Below, piece by piece: positions 1 through 6,441 of a stretch of 64,000 nucleotides of DNA. This DNA is from an uncultured Prevotellaceae bacterium (lineage in GTDB: Bacteria > Bacteroidota > Bacteroidia > Bacteroidales > Bacteroidaceae), in NCBI GenBank assembly GCA_947167935.1, contig CAMVJU010000001.1, forward strand, positions 1 through 64,000, written 5' to 3'. The notes below the pieces were generated by a model. That model did not search any database and was not told where the DNA came from. It was given only the letters and a program-made list of their open reading frames with translations. Position numbers and translations under genes: made by a program. Every line of letters starts with the position of its first letter. The stretch's first letter is position 1.

Positions 1-190
1 AGCAGCGTGTCATCAACGTGCAGAACATGGCTCCGGCCGCAAACACCCCGCCCAGCTTGTTGTAGTCGTCCATGCGGTAGGTGGCCAGGTCGTAGGGTTC
101 AGTCAGCAGGGGCTTGAGGCGCTCCCAAAACTTGGAATAGACGGCCTCTTCACTCTGGTTAAGGTTCATGAGTGGATCTATTTGCTCCAT
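1..190 (-). CDS. Hypothetical protein, N-terminal part only
   Basis: An open frame runs from an ATG at 190 off the left edge of the window, giving the first 63 residues (begins MEQIDPLMNLNQSEEAVYSK). It is mildly acidic at the start and has no signal peptide. The last visible stretch (GGVFAAGAMFCTLM) is small and hydrophobic and could start a membrane or buried helix. I do not recognise the family. The long gene-poor region that follows suggests this is the first gene of its unit. Codon use looks normal and no frame break is seen, so it is probably a real gene cut by the window edge. Confidence 0.55.
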   Translation of the reverse strand, partial: MEQIDPLMNLNQSEEAVYSKFWERLKPLLTEPYDLATYRMDDYNKLGGVFAAGAMFCTLMTRC

Positions 191-318
191 GATTCTATGT
201 ATTTTAGTTGTTTGTTATTACTGGCACAAAGGTACGAAAAATACTTTATATTTCCACGTTTCTTCACAACTATTTATCGATATTTTTTATCATATTAATG
301 TGCCACTTTTTTTCATTC

Positions 319-423
319 AGGAGCCTCTTTATTGTGCTAAGGAGCTTCCTTATTTTTCAGAAGGGCTTCTTTAGGATGCTGAAGAGCCTCTTTATTTTTC
401 TCAAGAGCCTCCGCATTTTTGCA
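319..423. repeat. 21-bp phased repeat array A (five units)
   Basis: Five consecutive 21-bp units start at 319, 340, 361, 382 and 403. Each opens with a variant of AGGAGCCTC or AAGAGCCTC followed by a T-rich tail. The reverse-complement core (GAGGCTC) recurs with the same 21-bp period at 6224-6314 and 32368-32447. The period of exactly two helical turns is measured directly; any function is inference. Confidence 0.85.
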
Positions 424-453
424 TGCCTAAACTGCATAAGTCAATCCACAATC

Positions 454-613
454 GTGACAAAGTGACGTGACTTTGACACGATAAGCCCTCAAATTAGCAG
501 TAGAAAATCAACAAGAATATTCAATATTATAGAAGTATATAATATTATATACTTCTATAATATTGCACTCCTATCCCTATCTTATCGTGTCAAAGTCACG
601 TCACTTTTGTCAC
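454..613. repeat. Nested inverted repeat with a perfect 42-bp palindrome
   Basis: The outer arms, 454-485 and 581-613, are reverse complements apart from one extra T. Each contains GTGACGTGAC or its complement. Centred between them, 523-564 is a perfect AT-rich palindrome (AATATTATAGAAGTATAT, centre AATATT, then the complement). The whole 160-bp unit can fold into a cruciform. It could be a small non-autonomous mobile element, a recombinase site or a structured RNA; the sequence does not decide. Confidence 0.85.
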
Positions 614-767
614 TTTTGGCATTAACGACAACCTCCCCCTTTGTCTTGTCTTCTCTGACCTGAGTCGACGATTTGCCGGGTCAGTATGAGTGTACGTTTC
701 ATACGGTCATCTCCATACACCCCAAACTAAGGAGGAGCCATTTCGTCCACCCCTTGGCACATAACTG

Positions 768-950
768 CGTGGGCGCAAATTTGCGCCCACGTTTGCTTGG
801 GGGCAGAGTCGCGAATCGCGACGGTGGTTTTATATGAATACAGACCTCATACTTGATTCAGGTATCAGTTCATTTCCCTTAATAGATTCAGATAGGTAAA
901 TGGTGAACGTTTCGTTCACCGTTGTGGCACTCTCCCGCTTTGGGAGGGTG
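768..950. repeat. Cluster of four hairpins downstream of the kinase gene
   Basis: 768-791 is a perfect 24-bp palindrome (CGTGGGCGCAAA and its complement). 808-822 has 7-bp arms GTCGCGA/TCGCGAC around one base. 902-920 has 8-bp arms GGTGAACG/CGTTCACC around TTT. A weaker CTCCC/GGGAG hairpin lies just before 950. They lie in the 3' region of the reverse-strand kinase gene and could end or protect its transcript, but none has a clean T-run. Confidence 0.7.
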
Positions 951-980
951 GTAATATCCGATTTTGTCGTTAGACTTGCT

Positions 981-2198
981 CTACTTAGATGCCAAGGCTC
1001 CCATCAGTATGAAGAAGAGAGTGATGGATATGGTAACCCATAGACAACGCTTAGCCGTTTTGGGATATTTATTCCTCATCAAAAAATAAGAGAGAAGTCC
1101 CCAAAGAGGAAAGAGGGCCCAGACCATGCCTATGATTCCCCAACATCCCGGTTTCTCATCTTCTGGCTGAAGTAGTGTTTTGTCAAAACCAAATTTGCGA
1201 CTCGGTTTGGTATTGCTTCGCTTTGTTTCCTGAGAGTAAGAACCTGACAAGACGGTAGGCTCTCCATCTTCTGTGTCGTATGACACGTGTTCATTCTGCT
1301 TATTGGTCTTCGAGCCTCTCTTTCTTAAGTACTGCTCAATTTGCTCAATACTCTGAGGACGGTCGGCTGGTCGGGGCTGCATCATCCATATCACAAGTTG
1401 CCGCATCTTTTCGCTCACAGCCGGGGGGAATGTAAAGGCTTTTTCCTCGTCATTCATAATATCGTCAGGACTGGGAGGCGTATGACCAGTAAGCATATTG
1501 TAAAGTGTCGCACCAAGGGCATAGATATCCGTCCAAGCTCCGATTCGCTTTGTATTGCCGTTTATCTGTTCAGAGGGTGCATAGCCAGGCGTATAGCAGA
1601 GGCCTGTTGAAGTGCTGAGTGTCTGGCTCTCAGAGGCTGAAAGCTGCTTACTGGCCCCAAAGTCGATGAGCCAGCAATGCCCTTGCACATTCTGCATGAT
1701 GTTGCCAGGCTTTAAGTCCAAATGATAAAGGTCGTTGGAATGAACATATTTCAAAGCCTCTAATATCTGCGGCAGAATCTTCAGCACCTGCTGCTCTGTG
1801 AATGGATGCCCTGCCTGCTTCATTGTGGCTGATAACGACTGTCCATCTACCAATTTCATGGTGTAATAAGCCGTCTGATTCTCCTCGAAGAAATCGTTCA
1901 CTTCCACAATGTGCGGTTCTTCCAGAAGAGCTAAACGCTGGGCCTCTTTATAGAATTTCTCGCGCATCTGGTCAAAAGTCGCACGATTGTCTTCCTGGCT
2001 CACTGACACACGGGTACCTTCTCGCAGGTTGATGCCACGCATAAAAAATTCTTTTAAAGCCAGATGTTTGCCCAGCCTTACGTGTTCTACCTCATAGGTG
2101 TTTCCAAAGCCGCCCGAAGCGATATAGCGCTTTACGCAGTATTCGCCACCCTTGAGTATGGTACCGATGGGCAGCATCTGCCTATTGTCAATGTTCAT
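981..2198 (-). CDS. Hanks-type serine/threonine protein kinase with C-terminal membrane anchor
   Basis: A 405-residue kinase. The glycine loop SGGFGNTY (about 28-35), ATP-binding Lys49 in ALKE, catalytic loop HLDLKPGN (159-166, Asp161) and metal-binding DFG (179-181) are intact, so it should be active. The catalytic loop reads HLD rather than HRD (a non-RD kinase), suggesting little control by activation-loop phosphorylation. A charged linker follows at about 290-345, then two hydrophobic segments (about 350-375 and 380-403) that should anchor it in the inner membrane with the kinase in the cytoplasm. No PASTA or other sensor domain is seen. It stands alone behind its own promoter, so its substrate cannot be guessed. 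Confidence 0.9.
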   Translation of the reverse strand: MNIDNRQMLPIGTILKGGEYCVKRYIASGGFGNTYEVEHVRLGKHLALKEFFMRGINLREGTRVSVSQEDNRATFDQMREKFYKEAQRLALLEEPHIVEVNDFFEENQTAYYTMKLVDGQSLSATMKQAGHPFTEQQVLKILPQILEALKYVHSNDLYHLDLKPGNIMQNVQGHCWLIDFGASKQLSASESQTLSTSTGLCYTPGYAPSEQINGNTKRIGAWTDIYALGATLYNMLTGHTPPSPDDIMNDEEKAFTFPPAVSEKMRQLVIWMMQPRPADRPQSIEQIEQYLRKRGSKTNKQNEHVSYDTEDGEPTVLSGSYSQETKRSNTKPSRKFGFDKTLLQPEDEKPGCWGIIGMVWALFPLWGLLSYFLMRNKYPKTAKRCLWVTISITLFFILMGALASK

Positions 2199-2235
2199 AC
2201 ATTAATGAATTGTTTTGGTACATAGTTACTGCCTG

Positions 2236-2266
2236 CAAAAATACGAAGTTTTTCTGAGAGCACAAA
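2236..2266 (-). promoter_or_regulatory. Promoter of the kinase gene
   Basis: On the reverse strand a -7 element TATTTTTG (2243 to 2236) lies 19 bp from a -33 TTTG (2266 to 2263). The start codon follows about 37 bp downstream of the -7 element. Confidence 0.65.
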
Positions 2267-2340
2267 GAAATCAAGAGAAAATGTTAAAATGCGCCTGTTC
2301 TCCGACCTAAGTCGGCCTGTCCCAACACCGGCTTCGTGGA

Positions 2341-2805
2341 TTAGAAAGGATAGCCGATGGCGATATGCAGGGTGTGCATGTCCTTGAAACGGGGAATGTT
2401 GAAATAGCCTCCGTGACCTGTATCATAGGGCAGGTGCAACCCGAAGCCCCAGTCTACTCGGAGGACGAGGAAGTCGAGATCGTAGCGCAGACCGATGCCT
2501 GTGCCGGTGGCCAGCTGCTTGAAGAAATTGCGGGCGCGGAATTTCCAACCTGAGAAGAGCTCGTTCCAGGCATCAATGAACTCGTAGGTGTCATCGTCGG
2601 CGCCATCATCTATGTCATCTGCGCTGAGGGTCCAGTCCTCTGAGTTCCACACGTTGCCCGCATCGAGGAACACGGCACCATAAAGGTTGCCGGAGAGCCG
2701 CTTGCGCCACTCGAGATTCATGAGTACTTTCACGTCGCCATTCTGCAACATATAGGAGAACTGGCGGCTACCGTCCATACCCGGAAACGAGCCTGGGCCA
2801 ATACT
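2341..2805 (-). pseudogene. C-terminal fragment of an Omp85-family protein (TamL/BamA-like)
   Basis: The last 150 or so residues match the end of a bacterial surface-antigen (D15/Omp85) barrel: SIGPGSF, then NGDVKVLMNLEWR, then GNLYGAVFLDAGNVW, and a terminal strand ending IAIGYPF with the final aromatic used for barrel assembly. The POTRA and most barrel strands are missing. The Omp85 similarity begins abruptly at SIGPG, exactly where another reading frame holds the beginning of an unrelated secreted protein (2798-2959). The gene is therefore a 5'-deleted remnant and cannot form a working barrel. The chance ATG upstream (2832) adds residues unrelated to the family. Confidence 0.75.
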
Positions 2806-2959
2806 CGCAGTTGTAGATGGCATACTCGTCAAAAAGCCCTATAAGCCATTCGCCCGTCACCTCGTCCCTCAGACAGAGGTCGAGCCCAGATTTTACCTGC
2901 CCCTGCCCCGCCATTGCGACGAGGGCGAGCAGTGCGGTGATGATGGATTTCTTGTTCAT
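2798..2959 (-). pseudogene. N-terminal fragment of a secreted protein, cut at the deletion joint
   Basis: From the ATG at 2959 comes a clear signal peptide (MNKKSIITALLALVAMAGQG) followed by QVKSGLDLCLRDEVTGEW and GLFDEYAIYNCEYW. I recall this kind of opening from secreted Bacteroidetes proteins that often carry a thioredoxin-like domain, but cannot name the family. At CEYW the frame enters the Omp85 fragment out of frame and stops at 2768. The joint lies in the shared octamer AGTATTGG (reverse strand, 2805 to 2798), consistent with deletion through a microhomology. Confidence 0.6.
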
Positions 2960-3233
2960 ATTTCGTTTCGTTTTATTTGTGGAATATTCCTCACTCTGCG
3001 GAATACTCTCTTCAATGTCTATGGCACATTGTACCGTAGCCTGTGAGAAAGCCATGTCGGCTTCATCGAGTAGCTTCATCATCTGTTCCACATCCTTTGA
3101 TTTTTGTTTGGCCGACTTTGCAGTTCTGACATAGCGAGACGGCTTTGGGGTTATCTCTGCCATGGTTGGTTTCACTTCCGCGATTGCCTCATGCTGCGGC
3201 TCTATGGCAACAGGTGTATTCTTTTTCCATCAT
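2960..3233 (-). pseudogene. Small ORF of unknown function, probably frameshifted
   Basis: A frame open from 3175 reads in frame, without a stop, into the signal peptide at 2959 (it contains KPSRYVRTAKSAKQKSKD and EQMMKLLDEADMAFSQ). Two ATGs at 3233 and 3230 start a different frame (MMEKE) that joins this one if a single base near the AAAAAG run around 3222 is dropped. It therefore looks like a small protein beginning MMEK(N)TPVAIEPQHEA with a one-base frameshift. I do not recognise it, and its natural end is unclear. Confidence 0.3.
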
Positions 3234-3389
3234 CTTGTCATTTTGTTGATTAGTTGTAATAACCGCAGTTCCGCTACCAACGATATGTACTTCAGACGTT
3301 CCATACTTATAATACGATAAAAATGCCAAAACGCTACGCAGAATCTCCACTTTTTTTCAGAAAATCTTCATTTTACACTTTTTTACCTA

Positions 3390-3436
3390 CCAAAAAGCGG
3401 ACGAGGGTGCCTCGTTTTCATCCCCGCCCGCTTTGG
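3390..3436 (-). terminator. Possible terminator of the AAA ATPase gene
   Basis: On the reverse strand AAAGCGG and CCGCTTT enclose a second small stem (CGAGG/CCTCG type), and the outer stem is followed by TTTTTGG. It lies about 110 bp beyond the stop codon at 3550. Imperfect, so only tentative. Confidence 0.35.
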
Positions 3437-3549
3437 CTTGTCAACACCATTATGCGTTTCATCTTTTTACTTGCGTCCACTGCATGAGGTGGAAAAGAAG
3501 TGTTCTGCGAAAATTACTTGCCCTGTACGTAGAGCTGCTAAGGGTTTGA

Positions 3550-4995
3550 TTAATTAAAAAGTTCATCTAATGTCACTTCATTGTTTACAATGCTCTTGTG
3601 CATTCCGTCAGCCACACCGAATGTCGTAACAAACGTATTCACCAGTGCTTTTGTACATTTCGTGGCTTCACGGAAGATTGTCATCCGCTGGCGTAGTTTC
3701 TTTTCATATGCATCCTTTAGCTCATAAAGACCGACGCTGAACTTCATCTCGCAAAGATGCACCATGCGGTCTGCACGGTCGATGATAAGGTCAATCTGTG
3801 CGCCTTCCCTCTTGGCCGGGTCTTGATTGGCCTTGTCAGCCAATTGCCGCCATGAGGAAACGCTGGTTGCCATTCCTGAAATGCCAAGCGCCCGCTTTAT
3901 CTGCCCTACGTGACAGAGGCAAAGCAGTTCGAACGACCTGCCCATCCAGGCTTCTACGCTGTGTGATTGGAAATTATGACTCCACCACTGTTCGTCGCCC
4001 GACAGGTCTTCGGCAAGGAACTTATAATAAAATAAGGTGTAAAAGTCAACCAGTCTGTAAATGGCATCGGTTGACTTGTTAGGGAAGCGAGCCATTTTGG
4101 CGATGAAGTCGCAGCGTTCCAGATTGCGGAGTACTGCAGTGAGATTGCGTCCCTCCATTTTCAGAGTTTTCATCATGTCGTTCCGGGTCATACCTTCTTT
4201 ATGTTGACTGAGAGCTTTCACCACAGAGATATACTGGTCTGCATGTTTGAAAAGTGCCGTATACAGTTCCTCAAACTCTATGCGAAGTGGGGCATTCGGG
4301 GCAAAGCACAGTTGGTCAACATTTTGGACAAGACTCTGATTCGTCTTCAGTAGACTAAGGTAGAAAGGGACTCCGCCAAAGAGCATGTAGCACTGTGCTA
4401 TCTGGTATCGATCCCATTTGCAGTGATGAGAGCGCAGGTATTCTTCAGTCTCTTTAAGGTTGAAGGGACGTAGATAGATGTTTGCAGTGATACGAGCGTG
4501 AAGACCACCTTGATTTTCTATCAGTTTGTCAACCATCCACGAAGTAGCCGAACCAGAACCTACAAAGAGAATATCGTTCCGACGATTTGCCCACCCGTTC
4601 CAGAAGTTCTCCAAGGCTTCAACAAAGTCTGACTTTTGTGTGTCTATCCAAGGCATTTCATCGAAGAACACTACCTTTTTCCTGTTAGCCGGAAGATTGC
4701 CAAGATGTTCCTCCAGCGCATCAAAGGCATCAAACCAGTCGGCATACTTTGGCACAGTCTTCAACCCTGCATACTGCTTCATTGCTTTTCCAAAATTGCG
4801 CAGTTGAACCCTTTGCGTGGAACGATGCGAACCCACAAAACTGAAATCATAGTTCATCTTGAAATACTGATCTACGAGGAAGGTCTTTCCCACGCGCCTT
4901 CTTCCATAAACGATAACAAATTCTGAACGGTCTGACTCCATGCAGTCCCGTAGCATAGAGCACTCTCTGTCTCTTGCAATAAGCTTTTGTTCCAT
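3550..4995 (-). CDS. AAA ATPase with C-terminal DUF234 nuclease-like domain
   Basis: A 481-residue member of the archaeal-type ATPase/DUF234 family. Residues 31-38 (GRRRVGKT) are the Walker A loop, 108-116 (VVFFDEMPW) the Walker B strand, and ILFVGSGSATSW a sensor-like strand. A winged-helix-like middle part follows. The C-terminal part has the spaced acidic and ExK pattern of PD-(D/E)XK nucleases (IDLIID, then CEMKF). I chose the ATG at 4995 (MEQKLIARDRE) because an upstream start at 5073 would lie beyond the promoter. These proteins are common solitary genes in Bacteroidetes with no settled role. This copy is intact. Confidence 0.85.
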   Translation of the reverse strand: MEQKLIARDRECSMLRDCMESDRSEFVIVYGRRRVGKTFLVDQYFKMNYDFSFVGSHRSTQRVQLRNFGKAMKQYAGLKTVPKYADWFDAFDALEEHLGNLPANRKKVVFFDEMPWIDTQKSDFVEALENFWNGWANRRNDILFVGSGSATSWMVDKLIENQGGLHARITANIYLRPFNLKETEEYLRSHHCKWDRYQIAQCYMLFGGVPFYLSLLKTNQSLVQNVDQLCFAPNAPLRIEFEELYTALFKHADQYISVVKALSQHKEGMTRNDMMKTLKMEGRNLTAVLRNLERCDFIAKMARFPNKSTDAIYRLVDFYTLFYYKFLAEDLSGDEQWWSHNFQSHSVEAWMGRSFELLCLCHVGQIKRALGISGMATSVSSWRQLADKANQDPAKREGAQIDLIIDRADRMVHLCEMKFSVGLYELKDAYEKKLRQRMTIFREATKCTKALVNTFVTTFGVADGMHKSIVNNEVTLDELFN

Positions 4996-5017
4996 ATTAA
5001 TATCTATTATTTGCAGG

Positions 5018-5025
5018 CAAAGGTA
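5018..5025 (-). promoter_or_regulatory. -7 promoter element of the AAA ATPase gene
   Basis: Reverse-strand TACCTTTG 23 bp upstream of the start codon. An ATTG about 21 bp further up (5050 to 5047) may serve as a degenerate -33 element. Confidence 0.55.
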
Positions 5026-5296
5026 CAAATAATTATTGAGGAAAAGCAATTTGTTGACATATTTTTGCCCCAAAAGTCAAAGATTTAATTGTTTTTGGGG
5101 CATAATGGAGTTAAGAAGTGGAAATCGGGGGTGACATATCGATGAAGCTAGATACTGATATGGCTATGAGAAAACTTGTACAAATAGTACTTTTTTGAGG
5201 TTTGCAAAGGTTGAAAACGTTAAATCTTCATCATTTTCTATCTCTTTAGAATCTACGTCATCACTTTTCTGCTGTTTAATACACAAGTCGTTGATA

Positions 5297-5703
5297 TAAA
5301 AGCATTTGCAAATACTTTTGCTTAAGAAATGCAATCAAGGAAATAGAGGGTGGCGCAGAATGGCTGATGGTCATTAAACAAAACTACACTTCTGGCTCGC
5401 CCGCTATTAGTATTACTGCAACAGACAATATGAAGGACGGCTTCTCCACGGATGCACGTAGCTGTACGCTGACTGTCAAAGCCATCAATGGAGATCAGGT
5501 AGTGCTTACCGTGATACAGGAAGGACATCAATATGAATTACCCAAAACAGGCATTGACGACAGCCATAACACGCCAACTGACCAGCCTGCCTACTCTCGT
5601 TTTCAGTAAGTAGTGTAATGGTTTTATTTGTTTCTAGCTGCAGAAGGGTCTTAACATCGTGGTGATGCAGGATGAAACCATCAAGAAAGTCGTGGTGAAA
5701 TAA
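5297..5703 (+). pseudogene. Remnant of a secreted protein with a BACON/Ig-like C-terminal region
   Basis: The frame open from about 5297 has no plausible start. It encodes a beta-rich stretch (EGGAEWLMVIKQN, then CTLTVKAINGDQVVLTVIQE) resembling a BACON or related Ig-like module, and ends at 5609 after GIDDSHNTPTDQPAYSRFQ. A second frame at 5638-5703 encodes LQKGLNIVVMQDETIKKVVV and a stop, resembling the usual C-terminal tail (G.VI.NGKK) of Prevotella secreted proteins. The two pieces read as one protein tail split by a frameshift of about 30 bp of non-coding sequence. With no 5' end either, this is a decayed gene end. Confidence 0.5.
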
Positions 5704-5855
5704 GTTGAGAAAAAGATAAATGTAGTAGCCTGATTTAGGTTGACTACCTTATTGTCTAAACCCCAGGATAGGTTGACTCGGTTAAACGTTAAAACTTTTT
5801 TATGTTGACTGTTGTCGCTTAACCCTGCTACGGGTTGACGGCTTAGTTTTTCGCG

Positions 5856-6084
5856 AAAAAAGGTCAAGACCTAACCTCGTCTCTGAAAACACCTTTGTAC
5901 AAAGGCGTTCTGCGAGGTTGGGTCTTGTTTTGAGACCTCACCCAGACCTCACCCAGACCTCACATGATGGGTGGATGTTACCTCTATGGTAGGTCTAGGT
6001 TAGGTCTTGAAAACAGACCTAACGTGGTAAAACACCTGTGGGAATAGGCATTTTGGAGGACGAGGTTAGGTCTTGACCTTTTTT
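5856..6084. repeat. 229-bp foldback element with 26-bp perfect terminal inverted repeats
   Basis: 5856-5881 and 6059-6084 are perfect 26-bp reverse complements (AAAAAAGGTCAAGACC then TAACCTCGTC, and the complement). Inside are further dyads on the same AGACCTAAC theme (hairpin at about 6007-6025), a CCTTTGTACAAAGG palindrome near 5893-5906, and three copies of AGACCTCAC with 11-bp spacing near 5934-5962. It could be a MITE-like element or a structured transcript. Confidence 0.8.
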
Positions 6085-6171
6085 GCCGCATTACTATAAT
6101 TTTTTATCTTCGTACCACAAACCCTGAAAATGATTGAACACATTTTAGTCAGCCCAGACGGTCACGGTCAC

Positions 6172-6198
6172 ATGGTCACAGCTGTGACGTGTGACCAT
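6172..6198. repeat. GTCAC dyad beside phased array B
   Basis: GTCACAGCTGTGAC (6175-6188) is a perfect palindrome and ATGGTCAC/GTGACCAT (6172-6179, 6191-6198) is overlaid on it. Similar GTGACGTGAC arms flank the element beside phased array A at 454-613. Confidence 0.7.
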
Positions 6199-6223
6199 CA
6201 TGATGAGAGAAAACAGGACGCTC

Positions 6224-6314
6224 AGGAGCCTCTTCAGCAGAATAAACAGCCTCCTCAGCAGGATAAGGAGGCTCCTCAGCAGGATAAGGAGGCTCTTTAT
6301 GAAATTTAGGAGGC
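6224..6314. repeat. 21-bp phased repeat array B
   Basis: Units start at 6224, 6245, 6266 and 6287, with a partial unit at 6308. The best match to consensus is AGGAGGCTCCTCAGCAGGAT. The core and period match arrays A and C. It ends about 75 bp upstream of the exbB -33 element. Confidence 0.9.
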
Positions 6315-6388
6315 GTTGATTGACGGGGAGTGTCATGCTTCAATTGTATGATGCGGTTACGTTAAGTTATTGTAAAAAATAGGTAAAT

Positions 6389-6420
6389 TTTGGCGGTTTG
6401 TTATCTTTTTACTACCTTTG
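6389..6420 (+). promoter_or_regulatory. Promoter of the exb operon
   Basis: TTTG (6389-6392), a 20-bp spacer, then TACCTTTG (6413-6420), which is the full Bacteroidetes consensus. The exbB ATG is 22 bp downstream. Confidence 0.8.
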
Positions 6421-6441
6421 CAAACCGAATTGTAGCTACAA

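Larger units (their letters stand above)
191..980. other. Gene-poor region with phased repeats and palindromes
   Basis: No convincing gene lies here. The short plus-strand frames around 168-465 are made by a repeat and are not believable proteins. The stretch holds a 21-bp phased repeat (319-423), a nested inverted repeat with a 42-bp perfect palindrome at its heart (454-613), and a run of four smaller hairpins (768-950). Confidence 0.7.
5704..6441. other. Gene-free region rich in direct and inverted repeats
   Basis: No gene is supported; the reverse frames here follow repeats. It contains four GTTGAC direct repeats about 30-33 bp apart (5739, 5772, 5804, 5834), a 229-bp foldback element (5856-6084), a GTCAC-rich dyad (6161-6198), the second 21-bp phased array (6224-6314) and the exbB promoter. 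Confidence 0.7.

Noticed and set aside
319..423. The 21-bp arrays as CRISPR
   Set aside because: Units are contiguous, the variable part is only about 12 bp and similar between units, there is no constant repeat with unique spacers, and no cas genes are present.
208..465. A small Phe/Leu-rich protein with a seven-residue period
   Set aside because: It is the translation of the 21-bp repeat array. The matching array at 6224-6314 gives a similar peptide on the opposite strand, and there is no promoter or conserved domain.
5600..5640. A sequence between two coding pieces that begins GTAAGT and ends TTTCTAG, like a eukaryotic intron
   Set aside because: Bacteria lack spliceosomes, there is no group I or II intron structure, and the surrounding gene is already a start-less remnant. 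A chance match within a frameshifted pseudogene is simpler.
6121..6336. A small reverse-strand Leu/Arg-rich protein
   Set aside because: It is coded by the second 21-bp array and the adjacent dyad. Its seven-residue period reflects the DNA repeat, not protein selection.
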